Below, one piece after another: positions 38,740 to 47,118 of a DNA stretch of 64,000 nt. The translations under genes were made by a program, and so were the position numbers. This DNA is from DASCQC01 sp036012865 (lineage in GTDB: Bacteria; Pseudomonadota; Gammaproteobacteria; Comchoanobacterales; Comchoanobacteraceae). The number at the start of each line of letters is the position of its first letter. The stretch's first letter is position 1. The notes beneath the pieces are model-generated. The model ran no database searches. It was not told where the DNA came from and saw nothing but the letters and a program-made list of their open reading frames with translations. The DNA lies in NCBI GenBank assembly GCA_036012865.1, contig DASCQC010000029.1, positions 1 to 64,000 on the forward strand. Reading direction: 5' to 3'.

Positions 38740-40062
38740 TTACTTGGGTGGCAAAATATCTGCCCCCATACTCAAACCTACAGTAATACTCAACAGACGT
38801 GTTACCATGCGACTCATCACACCTTTGGATTGAGGTTTTACCTGGCTATTAACCGCCCCCAATGCAGCTGGGTTAATAAACATATGTGGATTTAATAACA
38901 AATGCCCCTGCATTTGTCGTGATTCAGATAATGAGTTTTGATGTGGCAAAGGCTCTTGACTATTCAATACCTGGCTAGAAAACAACTTATTGGATACCTT
39001 TCGAGACTTGGGCAATGTTGTTATCTTATTATCTATAGAGAACATTGAGGTCTGACGCCCCACTGTTTTATGGGGTGAATCAGAAAAATACTGTTCGAAT
39101 TTATAATCTTGACCACTTAAACGAGTTAAGCCTAAGTGATTAAATTGCTTATACACAACAATCCAGTCTCGGTATTCTGAAAATGCTTTGGTAAAATCTC
39201 GAAAAATCCTTTCATGCTCCAGCAATAGCCCTTCTTGAACCAAATAAGCCATGGATCCATCTTCATTAAGCGATATTTTTTTAGCTTCAATCTGCTCTTT
39301 AAGCCATTTCCAAAACATTTCACCTGCCAAGGTTTCTTCAGGCTCACTGGTTTTTACAATTAAATCTTCTAAACGATCCTTTTTAGCAGCTTTATTGACT
39401 TTCTCTCGATCAAAATCCAACCCCAAATCAGAAAAACCATCTTCCGGACTCACCAGAGCCTTTAACCAAGCCAATAGCAGTTTAGGTGATTCATTCAACC
39501 AAACCAACCCGTTATCAGGCATAATATTTTTGGCTAACAAAGGAGTCACTGCACTCATATAAGAGTGACCAAGGTCATGAATATTACGCACCTTATAATA
39601 CTTAGCATCAGAAACAATGTCTCCGATCAAGGGCTCCCAAAGTTTAATAAACTCTCCTTTGTCATTACAAATGAAAACCTTTCTATCTGTGGCAACTAAA
39701 CCAACCTCATATAAAAGACCTGCTGAGAATACTAGAAACCTCAATACTGCTTGCTCGGTGGGGTTCTTTTTACTCAAAGCCCGATCATTCATTTGTAATA
39801 AAGCCTTGGCTCGTGCCAAACCATAATTAAAAATAGAATCCTCCCAGTGTAGGCCTGTTTGGGGTAAAGATTGAACAAAGTCACCAAATCGAAACACCAA
39901 GGGAAGATAGGTCTCATTAAACAACGCCTCATCAACGCCGCTCGCAACTCTCAGCCAATCCACATACTCTTGATGTGAACTTTGCTGCAAAAGAACTCTA
40001 CCAGGAACAACCTGATAAACAATACTTTCTTTATATCTTTGACTTATTTTCTCTTGACTCAT
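38740..40062 (-). CDS. TraI_2-like (MobH relaxase N-domain-like) chromosomal protein
   Basis: 440 residues, cytoplasmic-looking. Residues about 15-140 resemble the TraI_2 domain of MobH relaxases: GRVLLQQSSHQEYVDWLRVA, then VFRFGDFVQSLP, AVLRFLVFSAGLLYEVGLVA and a kinetically typical WEPLIGDI. The HHH and HD residues of that domain are not evident; the usual His cluster position reads TGLHWED. The rest is helical with a Ser/Gln-rich C-terminal part. It lies between truA and the DAHP synthase gene, with no conjugation genes nearby. Function is unknown. Confidence 0.6.
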   Translation of the reverse strand: MSQEKISQRYKESIVYQVVPGRVLLQQSSHQEYVDWLRVASGVDEALFNETYLPLVFRFGDFVQSLPQTGLHWEDSIFNYGLARAKALLQMNDRALSKKNPTEQAVLRFLVFSAGLLYEVGLVATDRKVFICNDKGEFIKLWEPLIGDIVSDAKYYKVRNIHDLGHSYMSAVTPLLAKNIMPDNGLVWLNESPKLLLAWLKALVSPEDGFSDLGLDFDREKVNKAAKKDRLEDLIVKTSEPEETLAGEMFWKWLKEQIEAKKISLNEDGSMAYLVQEGLLLEHERIFRDFTKAFSEYRDWIVVYKQFNHLGLTRLSGQDYKFEQYFSDSPHKTVGRQTSMFSIDNKITTLPKSRKVSNKLFSSQVLNSQEPLPHQNSLSESRQMQGHLLLNPHMFINPAALGAVNSQVKPQSKGVMSRMVTRLLSITVGLSMGADILPPK

Positions 40063-40077
40063 ACCCTAACTCACCGT

Positions 40078-40890
40078 TCAAACAAAACAACACCATGTAG
40101 AAGACCTTTTCTTTATTCCAAATAAACTTGGATAATCCACACCCACCAAATATAAACCTTTAGCATCAACCAGTTTAGCCACTGTGCCCTCTTTAAATTT
40201 GACCAAATCATGCGCCCAGCTAACTGAACGTCTCCCTCTACCAACTTCCACAAGAGCCGCTATCATAAAACGCACCATATGGTGCAAAAACGCATTCGCA
40301 CTCACTTCAAACAACAGCATGTCATGTTGAATAGAAATGTTCAACCTAGTTAAAACTCTTACCGTACTTTTAGCCTGACATCTTGACGAACGGAAAGACG
40401 AGAAATCATGCCTGCCTATCCACCCATCAGCCGCCTCAGACATTCTATCAATATCTAACGAATAATTACAATAACCACAATGATAATGAAAAACACCGCT
40501 GCGAACACCGCCTGCTTTTAACCAATATTGATAGTGCCTTTCCGTAGCACTAAACCTTGCATGAAAATCCATAGAAACATTATTCACACTTAACAACTTA
40601 ATATCATCAGGCAAATGAACATTACCACCCAACAACCAGTTTCTAGGAGATCTTAAACCTTTCGGCGCATCAAAATGAACCACCTGCCCAAGTGCATGAA
40701 CACCCGCATCAGTTCGGCCTGCACAAACCACTTGTATAGGTTGATTGGCAACTTTTGATAAGGCTTTTTCAAGCCTTGACTGAACACTGTCTGCCTGAGG
40801 TTGTTTTTGCCAACCGTGATACTGCACTCCCGCGTATTCAACGAGAGCAACATACCTTTGCAATGCAGGCGTTATATCAGCATTCACCAT
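40078..40890 (-). CDS. truA: tRNA pseudouridine(38-40) synthase TruA
   Basis: 270 residues. Modifies uridines 38-40 in the anticodon arm. Visible motifs are YAGVQYHGWQKQP and the catalytic CAGRTDAGVHALGQ with Asp61, followed by FHARFSATERHYQYW and FLHHMVRFMIAAL. The C-terminus is a little longer than usual (IKKRSSTWCCFV). It is divergent from the FimV-like gene, whereas in many gammaproteobacteria fimV and truA run in the same direction. Confidence 0.95.
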   Translation of the reverse strand: MVNADITPALQRYVALVEYAGVQYHGWQKQPQADSVQSRLEKALSKVANQPIQVVCAGRTDAGVHALGQVVHFDAPKGLRSPRNWLLGGNVHLPDDIKLLSVNNVSMDFHARFSATERHYQYWLKAGGVRSGVFHYHCGYCNYSLDIDRMSEAADGWIGRHDFSSFRSSRCQAKSTVRVLTRLNISIQHDMLLFEVSANAFLHHMVRFMIAALVEVGRGRRSVSWAHDLVKFKEGTVAKLVDAKGLYLVGVDYPSLFGIKKRSSTWCCFV

Positions 40891-41044
40891 ACCCTATTAT
40901 CTCAAAAAAATAGATAAAATTCAAGAATAAAACCCAAAAACCTTCAGCACCTAAAGAAAATATAAAACGGATAATTGACCCGAACAGTTGATCCTCTCCC
41001 CAATATAAGCTAAGCTTCAGTGAAGGATTAACATCGAGTCGACT

Positions 41045-41779
41045 ATGTTATACACTGTTATTGTAATCATTTTAAGCACTTTCTTCAGCCAAGCACTTGC
41101 AACGTTCAACTTTAATGCGATAGAGTCTAGCCGACTTGTCAACCAAACGGAATATTATACCCGGCATTTACCACTACCCCAAACCAAAGCCTCACTACCA
41201 CAACCTGCTCCGATCATTATCACAAAAGAAGAAAAGTCCCCCGCCATAAAAACCCAAACCAAAGCCTCACTACCACAACCTGATCCGATCATTATCACAA
41301 AAGAAGAAAAGTTACCCGCCATAAAAGCCCAAACAGAACAAACAGCTGAGCAAATTAAGCTTGCAATTTTAGACCTTAAAAAAGATATCAAGTCAATCAA
41401 AGACAACATCAATGCAGCACCTAAAGTTGCCTCCAGCGCTCCTGTGTACCTCTCTCAGAACCAGAACATCTTCGACCAACCTCCCACCTTTTGGTTTCTT
41501 GGTAGCATTAGCTTACTTTTAGTGATGTCTGCGCTACGCTCTATCATTCCAATCAGACGTGAGGTCAAAGCACCTACCAACTCAAACTATGATTTAGAAG
41601 AAGATGAATATGACTTTCTAGGCTCAGAAGAAGGCTTGCCATCAAAACTAGATTTAGCCAGGGCCTACATTGAGATGAATGAATACAAAGAGGCTGAAAA
41701 AACACTCAATGAGATTATTGCTACAGGTAATATAAAATATGCCAACAAGGCAAGATCCCTCATTAAAAGCATTCACTGA
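41045..41779 (+). CDS. Short FimV-like protein
   Basis: 244 residues with an N-terminal Sec signal (LYTVIVIILSTFFSQALA). Two perfect-length 25-residue repeats follow, then a helical segment (IKLAILDLKKDIKSIKDNI), a membrane helix (about 152-168, PTFWFLGSISLLLVMSALRS) and a C-terminal FimV-type TPR motif (SKLDLARAYIEMNEYKEAEK). FimV proteins help localise and assemble type IV pili and secretion machines. Here the long N-terminal LysM region is missing. Closeness to truA supports the call; this may work with the MSHA-like machine elsewhere in the window. Confidence 0.7.
   Translation: MLYTVIVIILSTFFSQALATFNFNAIESSRLVNQTEYYTRHLPLPQTKASLPQPAPIIITKEEKSPAIKTQTKASLPQPDPIIITKEEKLPAIKAQTEQTAEQIKLAILDLKKDIKSIKDNINAAPKVASSAPVYLSQNQNIFDQPPTFWFLGSISLLLVMSALRSIIPIRREVKAPTNSNYDLEEDEYDFLGSEEGLPSKLDLARAYIEMNEYKEAEKTLNEIIATGNIKYANKARSLIKSIH
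41178..41327 (+). repeat. Two 75-bp tandem repeats in the FimV-like gene
   Basis: Units start at 41178 and 41253 and differ at only a handful of positions. They encode TKASLPQPAPIIITKEEK and TKASLPQPDPIIITKEEK plus flanks. The high identity suggests a recent duplication and possible length variation in the periplasmic linker. Confidence 0.9.
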
Positions 41780-41831
41780 AAGTTAAACAGCCCTACACAC
41801 ATAACTCTCTTTGCATGTAACCGGCGATGAA

Positions 41832-42416
41832 TTACATCTCCTGAGTCTCAACAGATAACCGATACTTATCTGTCTGACTTAGCTTTATTATTTCATGCAT
41901 CTCTTCTTCACTCGACTCAGTAACCGCCCGCTTATACCACTTCATAGACTCACGGTAAGAAGATTGACTTCCTGTCTCATCATATCTATCGAAATAAATA
42001 ACCCCTAAATTATACATGGCTTTTGCCTCTCCCCCCGCAGCTGCCTTTTTATACCACTTAATAGCTTCTTTATCGTTAGGCTTACCTTGAGGCTGCCCCT
42101 TACCCTTCTGATACATCTCACCCAAATGATACATGGCAATAACATGCCCTTGATACATGCCCTGCTGGCCTTGTGCTGCCTTTTTATACCATTTTATTGC
42201 CCTATTATAATGTTCACTGCCCTCTGACTGATCATCATCACCATACACTTCATACACTGAGCCCAATGAAACCATAGCATCAACATTACCCTCTTCTGCA
42301 GCATTAATAACCCACTCACCAAGATCTTCTTGCCTCTTATATTGATTAAACGCAAAAACAAGCAAACATCCTCCCATCAGCACCACAAGACAACCAAGAA
42401 AATACATATTCATCAT
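41832..42416 (-). CDS. Sel1-repeat protein with N-terminal anchor
   Basis: 194 residues. A short hydrophobic N-terminus (MNMYFLGCLVVLMGGCLLVF) serves as a signal or anchor; the VLMGGC could also be read as a lipobox-like site. At least three Sel1-like repeats follow: IKWYKKAAQGQQ, IKWYKKAAAGGEAKAMYNLG, MKWYKRAVTES. Sel1 proteins mediate protein contacts and in Legionella some act in host interaction. It is monocistronic between the FimV-like gene and the porin array. Confidence 0.8.
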   Translation of the reverse strand: MMNMYFLGCLVVLMGGCLLVFAFNQYKRQEDLGEWVINAAEEGNVDAMVSLGSVYEVYGDDDQSEGSEHYNRAIKWYKKAAQGQQGMYQGHVIAMYHLGEMYQKGKGQPQGKPNDKEAIKWYKKAAAGGEAKAMYNLGVIYFDRYDETGSQSSYRESMKWYKRAVTESSEEEMHEIIKLSQTDKYRLSVETQEM

Positions 42417-42641
42417 TATTACCCTCTATTTTTTACTATTATCTTCGAGAACATACATTAAAAACAAGAAAAACACAATAAAAATATATATTTATCATGA
42501 TTTTGTAAAAAACTTCATCACTCATTAAAGCAGATTAAAAAACCCCAACAACAACTAAAACATCTTTTATTAATGAAAACAGTAAAAATCAACTAGCATT
42601 TTAACTCATCACCAACATTATTATTTTCACTCTAATGAATA
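42417..42641. other. AT-rich gap between Sel1 gene and porin array
   Basis: Apart from the porin terminator at its right border I see nothing supported here. Confidence 0.5.
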
Positions 42642-42673
42642 GAAAAAGGCCAGGGATTTCTCTGGCCTTTTTA
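42642..42673 (-). terminator. Rho-independent terminator of porin 1
   Basis: On the - strand AAAAAGGCCAG and CTGGCCTTTTT form an 11-bp stem with an 8- to 9-nt loop, followed by CT and T-rich sequence. It lies 23 nt after the stop codon. Confidence 0.9.
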
Positions 42674-42695
42674 ATATACGCTAGGTCAATAAAAA

Positions 42696-43946
42696 TCAGT
42701 TGGAAAGGCTATACTTAAAACCTAAAGCACTCATTTTTATTTTCGGAGGCACAGCATAACCACCTTCAGTAGCAACTTTAAAACCACTCGCTGAATGCTC
42801 TTGCATCGTTCCATAGAATGTTAAATGATCCGACATATCACACTCAATACCAAGCGCCTTAATCGTTCCTTTAGATCCATCATTCCTCCAATGCTTAGAG
42901 GTTGAATGACTATAACTAACGCCCACTGGTTTACCCATAAAGTCATATTTATAGCCTGCAGCATAAGAATGATATTCCGCCGCTTTTTGACCAAAATCAT
43001 TCGTTCTATCATTGGCTGATGAATTATCTACAGTTGGGTTAACATAGCCTTTAGGGTCTAATTTAGTGTGAGCAATCAATGCATCAAAACCTTGGTAGGC
43101 AAATGCAGCAGAAAGACCTAGGCCATGGATATGCGGATCCACGTTAGAATTGTTAGATATTTTAGCTTGACGATCTCCTCTAGCACGAGATGAATACCCC
43201 GCCCTCAAATCTAACTCAACACCCTTAATTGTTTGGCTATACCTACCACCAAAACCCATACTATCATGACGAGCATCATGAAGGTCACTAAGAGACGAAT
43301 AATCCATCGTCAATGTCAACCCTGCCAAAGACTTAGATAACACTGAAAAGTCGGCTGTTTGATATTCAATATGATGACCTTTGTCATTCAACACATAATA
43401 ACCAAAAACATGACCAACATCATTTAAAAAATATGAACCAAAATTCACTGATTCAATAAATGAACAAGTCTGATATTTTGTTGTCCCGAGTGAAGCCTTG
43501 TGCGCAGAAGAACTCTTAGGCTCGGTATCACCTATTGATAATCGACCTACTATTCCTTGATTATCCTCAATCGCTATTTCAAGATCAGCGGTTTTGCCTG
43601 AATCAATGACATAATTATCTTCATCCACTCTATCCATTCTTCCTTCAGGAGCCTTCAGCTCGATCAATCCTGTCAATTTCCAACGATTAACTTCTGTTGA
43701 CACCACTGCTGCCAGTTGAGATGAATTATCTCCCCAAGATCCCACCATCGTATTAGAATTCTGACGACCCGTTTCACCAGTATTAACTTTACGAACTCCA
43801 CTGTAAACAGTCCCTGAAACCTTAACCTCAGGCTGAGTCAATCTAGACCCTGTGTTTGCAGCTGCCAACGCCACCTCTACCCCAAATAGACAAGGTGCCA
43901 CCAAAACAATAGAACCTATCATCCCTGCCATTACTTTTTGATTCAT
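42696..43946 (-). CDS. Porin-like outer-membrane protein 1 (subfamily A)
   Basis: About 416 residues from MNQKVMAGM at 43946, which follows GGGAGAC; the frame extends to 43988 but upstream codons lie in the leader. A Sec signal peptide ends near ALA/AAN. The mature part has alternating beta-strand pattern, with KVSGTVYSGVRKV and DLRAGYSSRARG strands typical of 16-strand general porins. The last 70 residues are nearly identical to those of the next two genes. The C-terminus ends in YSLSN rather than the usual aromatic residue. Likely role is diffusion channel or surface antigen. Confidence 0.82.
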   Translation of the reverse strand: MNQKVMAGMIGSIVLVAPCLFGVEVALAAANTGSRLTQPEVKVSGTVYSGVRKVNTGETGRQNSNTMVGSWGDNSSQLAAVVSTEVNRWKLTGLIELKAPEGRMDRVDEDNYVIDSGKTADLEIAIEDNQGIVGRLSIGDTEPKSSSAHKASLGTTKYQTCSFIESVNFGSYFLNDVGHVFGYYVLNDKGHHIEYQTADFSVLSKSLAGLTLTMDYSSLSDLHDARHDSMGFGGRYSQTIKGVELDLRAGYSSRARGDRQAKISNNSNVDPHIHGLGLSAAFAYQGFDALIAHTKLDPKGYVNPTVDNSSANDRTNDFGQKAAEYHSYAAGYKYDFMGKPVGVSYSHSTSKHWRNDGSKGTIKALGIECDMSDHLTFYGTMQEHSASGFKVATEGGYAVPPKIKMSALGFKYSLSN

Positions 43947-43973
43947 ATAATTTGTCTCCCAAATACAATTTCC

Positions 43974-44029
43974 GTTTGTAAAACACAAACTCTAAATCGA
44001 ATATTACATTAAATAATCATCAAACTCAA
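43974..44029 (-). promoter_or_regulatory. Promoter and 5' leader hairpin of porin 1
   Basis: TTGAGT (44024-44029) and TAATAT (44001-44006) are 17 nt apart on the - strand. About 7 nt after the -10 box the mRNA would begin with a hairpin GTTTGT/ACAAAC (43974-43990) with a 5-nt loop, recalling stabilising leader hairpins such as that of ompA. Confidence 0.7.
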
Positions 44030-44104
44030 AACGTCATCATTTTTTTCTATGTTTTTAAACAGCACATTCCAACGTCACATCAACCTTATTTACCCCTCTC
44101 AATA

Positions 44105-44136
44105 GAAAAAGGCCAGAGATTTCTCTGGCCTTTTTA
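44105..44136 (-). terminator. Rho-independent terminator of porin 2
   Basis: Same design as that of porin 1: AAAAAGGCCAGAG and CTCTGGCCTTTTT stem with T-run on the - strand, 23 nt after the stop. Confidence 0.9.
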
Positions 44137-44158
44137 ATATAAGCTAGGTCAATAACAA

Positions 44159-45409
44159 TCAGTTGGAAAGGCTATACTTAAAACCTAAAGAACTCATCTT
44201 AATTTTCGGAGGCACAGCAAAACTTCCTTCAGTAGCAGCTTTAAAACCACTCGCTGAATGCTCTTGCATCGTTCCATAGAATGATAAATGATCTGACATA
44301 TCACACTCAATACCAAGCGCCCTAATCGTTCCTTTAGATCCATCATTCCTCCAGTGCCTAGAGGTTGAATGACTATAACTAACGCCCACTGGCTTGCCCA
44401 TAAAGTCATATTTATAGCCTGCAGCATAAGAATTATATTCCGCCGCCTTCTGCCCAAACTCATTGGTTCTTGCGTTGGCTGCTGAATTATCTACAGTTGG
44501 GTTAACATAGCCTTTAGGGTCTAATTTACTATAAGCAATCAGCGCATCAAAACCTTGGTATGCAAAAGCTGCAGAAAGAGCTAAACCATGAACGTGTGGG
44601 TCCATGTTAGTGTTATTGGATATTTTAACCTGACGTTCTCTAGCACGGGAAGTATAGCCAGCACGCAAATCTAGCTCTACATTACCTAGGGTATGACTGT
44701 AGATTCCACCAAACCCCATACTATCATAATTAGCATCATGAAGGTCACTAAGAGATGAATAATCCATCGTCAATGTCAACCCTGCCAAAGACTTAGATAA
44801 TACTGAAAAGTCTGCTGTTTGATATTCAATATGATGACCTTTGGAATTCAAAGCCGTATAACCAAAAACAGAAGCAACATCATCATCAACAAATGACCCA
44901 AAGTTCACTTGATCAACAAAACCTACTCTTTTATATTTTTTAGTTCCCAATGAAGCACCGTATGCAGATGAGCTCTTGGGCTCAGTATCCCCTATTGATA
45001 GTCGTCCCAAAACTCCAAGATTATCCTCAATGGCTATTTCAATATCTGAAGTTATGGAAGAATCCAGTATATGATAATTCTCTTCATTAATTCCATCAGC
45101 ACTTCCTTCAGAAGCCTTAAGCTCAATCAGCCCTGTCAATTTCCAATTCCTAATAACTGTTGAAACCTCTGCTGCCAACTGAGAATAATTATCTCCAAAG
45201 GAGCCTATTGTTGCATTGGAATACTCACGCCCGGTTTCTCCTGTCTTAACTCGACGAAATCCACTGTATACAGTCCCTGAAACCTTAACCTCTGGCTTAG
45301 TCAATTTAGACCCTGTGTTTGCAGCTGCCAAAGCCATCTCTACCCCAAATAGCCAAGGGGCCACCAAAACAGCAGAGCCTATCATCCCTGCCATTACTTT
45401 TTGATTCAT
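44159..45409 (-). CDS. Porin-like outer-membrane protein 2 (subfamily A)
   Basis: About 416 residues from MNQKVMAGM at 45409. Signal peptide and mature start (AANTGSKLTKPEVKVSGTVY) match porin 1. Long stretches are the same as in porin 1, for example TADFSVLSKSLAGLTLTMDY and the last 60 residues. The segments between about 90 and 190, which would hold surface loops, differ. This mosaic pattern fits gene conversion between copies plus diversifying selection on loops. It ends in SLSN. Confidence 0.82.
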   Translation of the reverse strand: MNQKVMAGMIGSAVLVAPWLFGVEMALAAANTGSKLTKPEVKVSGTVYSGFRRVKTGETGREYSNATIGSFGDNYSQLAAEVSTVIRNWKLTGLIELKASEGSADGINEENYHILDSSITSDIEIAIEDNLGVLGRLSIGDTEPKSSSAYGASLGTKKYKRVGFVDQVNFGSFVDDDVASVFGYTALNSKGHHIEYQTADFSVLSKSLAGLTLTMDYSSLSDLHDANYDSMGFGGIYSHTLGNVELDLRAGYTSRARERQVKISNNTNMDPHVHGLALSAAFAYQGFDALIAYSKLDPKGYVNPTVDNSAANARTNEFGQKAAEYNSYAAGYKYDFMGKPVGVSYSHSTSRHWRNDGSKGTIRALGIECDMSDHLSFYGTMQEHSASGFKAATEGSFAVPPKIKMSSLGFKYSLSN

Positions 45410-45434
45410 ATTTTGTCTCCCCAATACAATTTCC

Positions 45435-45490
45435 GTTTGTAAAACACAAACTCTAAATCGAATATTACATTAAATAATGACCCAAATCAA
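45435..45490 (-). promoter_or_regulatory. Promoter and 5' leader hairpin of porin 2
   Basis: TTGATT (45485-45490) and TAATAT (45462-45467), 17 nt apart. The leader hairpin GTTTGT/ACAAAC (45435-45451) is identical to that of porin 1, and the first 60 nt of leader are almost the same. Confidence 0.7.
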
Positions 45491-45561
45491 AACATCATGG
45501 CTTTTTATGTTTTAAACAGAACATTCTAATGTCACATCAACCTTCTTCACCCCTCTCAATA

Positions 45562-45591
45562 GAAAAAGGCCAGATAAAATCTGGCCCTTTC
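45562..45591 (-). terminator. Rho-independent terminator of porin 3
   Basis: On the - strand AAAGGGCCAGAT and ATCTGGCCTTTTT form the stem with a short AT loop; T-run CTATTG follows. It is 25 nt after the stop. Confidence 0.85.
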
Positions 45592-45615
45592 TAGTTTGAT
45601 TTAAGAAAATAATAT

Positions 45616-46860
45616 TTAGTTGGAAAGCCAATACTCAAAACCTAAAGCACTCACCTTAATTTTCGGAGGCACTGCATAAGCTCCTTCAGTCCAAACCTTA
45701 ACGCCGCTAGCTGAATGCTCTTGCATCGTTCCATAGAATGTCAAATGATCGGACATCTCACACTCCATACCAAGCGCCTTAACCGTTCCTTTAGATCCAT
45801 CATTCCTCCAATGCTTAGAGGTTGAATGACTATAACTGACGCCCACTGGTTTACCCATGAAGTTATACTTATAGCCTGCAGCATAAGAATTAAATTCCGC
45901 CGCCTTTTGACCAAAATTATTCGTTAGTGCATTGGCTGCTGAATTATCTACAATAGGATTAACATAACCCTTAGGGTCTAATTTAGCATGAGCAATCAGC
46001 GCATCAAAACCTTTATAGGCAAATGCAGCAGACAAACCTAAGCCATGGATATGTGGATCCATGTTAGTGTTATTGGATATTTTAGCTTGACTCTCTCTAG
46101 CACGAGATGAATACCCCGCCCTCAAATCTAATTGCACATCCTTAACTGTTTGGCCATACCTAGCACCAAACCCCATACTATCATAATTAACATCATAAAG
46201 ATCACTTTGAGATGAATAATCCATCGTCAATGTCAACCCTGCCAAAGACTTAGATAAGGATGAAAAGTCTGCTGTTTGATATTCAATATGGTGTCCATTA
46301 GAATTCAAAGCCGTATAACCAAACACGGATCCTACTGTAACATCACTATCCCCAAAGTTCACCGCATCAACAAAACCTACTCCTTTATATTTTGTAGTTC
46401 CCAATGAAGCATCGTATGCAGATGAGCTCTTGGGCTCCGTATCCCCCATTGATAGTCGGCCCAACATGCCTTGAGCATCCTCAATGGCTACCTCAAGGTT
46501 TGATGTTACATCAAAATTATCCTCAACATTATCCTGATCAAATAGATCCGTGTTTCCTTGACTGGCGCTAAGCTCAATCAACCCTGTTAATTTCCAACGA
46601 TTAACTTCTGTTGACACCGCTGCTTTCAGGTAAGATGAGTTATCTCCCCAAGATCCCACCATCGAATTAGAATACTTACGACCCGTTTCACCGGTATTAA
46701 CTCGACGAAATCCACTGTAAACAGTCCCTGCAATCGTGACCTCTGGCTTCGTTGCTTTTGAGCCCTTATAAGCAGCTGCCGAAGCTACTTCAACACCAAA
46801 AAGCCAAGGCGCCACTAAAACAGCAGAACCAAGAATCCCAGTAAAAACCTTACTATTCAT
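45616..46860 (-). CDS. Porin-like outer-membrane protein 3 (subfamily A)
   Basis: About 414 residues from MNSKVFTGILG at 46860, preceded by GGGAGATAAGTTG. Signal peptide ends near ASA/AAY. Strongly similar to porins 1 and 2 (LTGLIELSASQGN, TADFSSLSKSLAGLTLTMDY, SYSHSTSKHWRNDGSKGTVK) but the most diverged of the three at its signal and C-terminus (LGFEYWLSN). An outer-membrane channel or surface protein is inferred. Confidence 0.82.
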   Translation of the reverse strand: MNSKVFTGILGSAVLVAPWLFGVEVASAAAYKGSKATKPEVTIAGTVYSGFRRVNTGETGRKYSNSMVGSWGDNSSYLKAAVSTEVNRWKLTGLIELSASQGNTDLFDQDNVEDNFDVTSNLEVAIEDAQGMLGRLSMGDTEPKSSSAYDASLGTTKYKGVGFVDAVNFGDSDVTVGSVFGYTALNSNGHHIEYQTADFSSLSKSLAGLTLTMDYSSQSDLYDVNYDSMGFGARYGQTVKDVQLDLRAGYSSRARESQAKISNNTNMDPHIHGLGLSAAFAYKGFDALIAHAKLDPKGYVNPIVDNSAANALTNNFGQKAAEFNSYAAGYKYNFMGKPVGVSYSHSTSKHWRNDGSKGTVKALGMECEMSDHLTFYGTMQEHSASGVKVWTEGAYAVPPKIKVSALGFEYWLSN

Positions 46861-46886
46861 CAACTTATCTCCCAATTAAAATTTCC

Positions 46887-46942
46887 GCCTGCAAAATACA
46901 AACCTTAAAATGAATATTACATCAAACAAACACAAAGATCAA
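46887..46942 (-). promoter_or_regulatory. Promoter and 5' leader hairpin of porin 3
   Basis: TTGATC (46937-46942) and TAATAT (46914-46919), 17 nt apart. The leader hairpin here is GTTTGT/GCAGGC (46887-46903): four bases differ from porins 1 and 2, yet every pair is kept as G-C, A-T or G-U, which supports a functional RNA structure. Confidence 0.7.
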
Positions 46943-47072
46943 AAACTATCCTCAATAAACGAATCTAAACTCTACCATTAAAAAAACACCTCCATCACCA
47001 CCCTTCATTAAAGACAAACAAACTTATAAATCCTTACCAAAAAAAACCGCACAAATGGTTTTTTTGTATAAT

Positions 47073-47099
47073 AAAAGACCCGCATAATGCAGGTCTTTT
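47073..47099 (-). terminator. Rho-independent terminator of porin 4
   Basis: AAAAGACC and GGTCTTTT enclose an inner GCAT/ATGC stem. It is T-rich downstream on the - strand and about 20 nt after the stop. The same sequence recurs after porin 5. Confidence 0.85.
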
Positions 47100-47118
47100 A
47101 ATAAAAAACTCTTGAAAA

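Noticed and set aside
40891..40930. TTGAAT-17-GATAAT promoter for truA
   Set aside because: It would place the transcript start inside the truA start codon, while truA has no later Met to use, so the match is probably chance.
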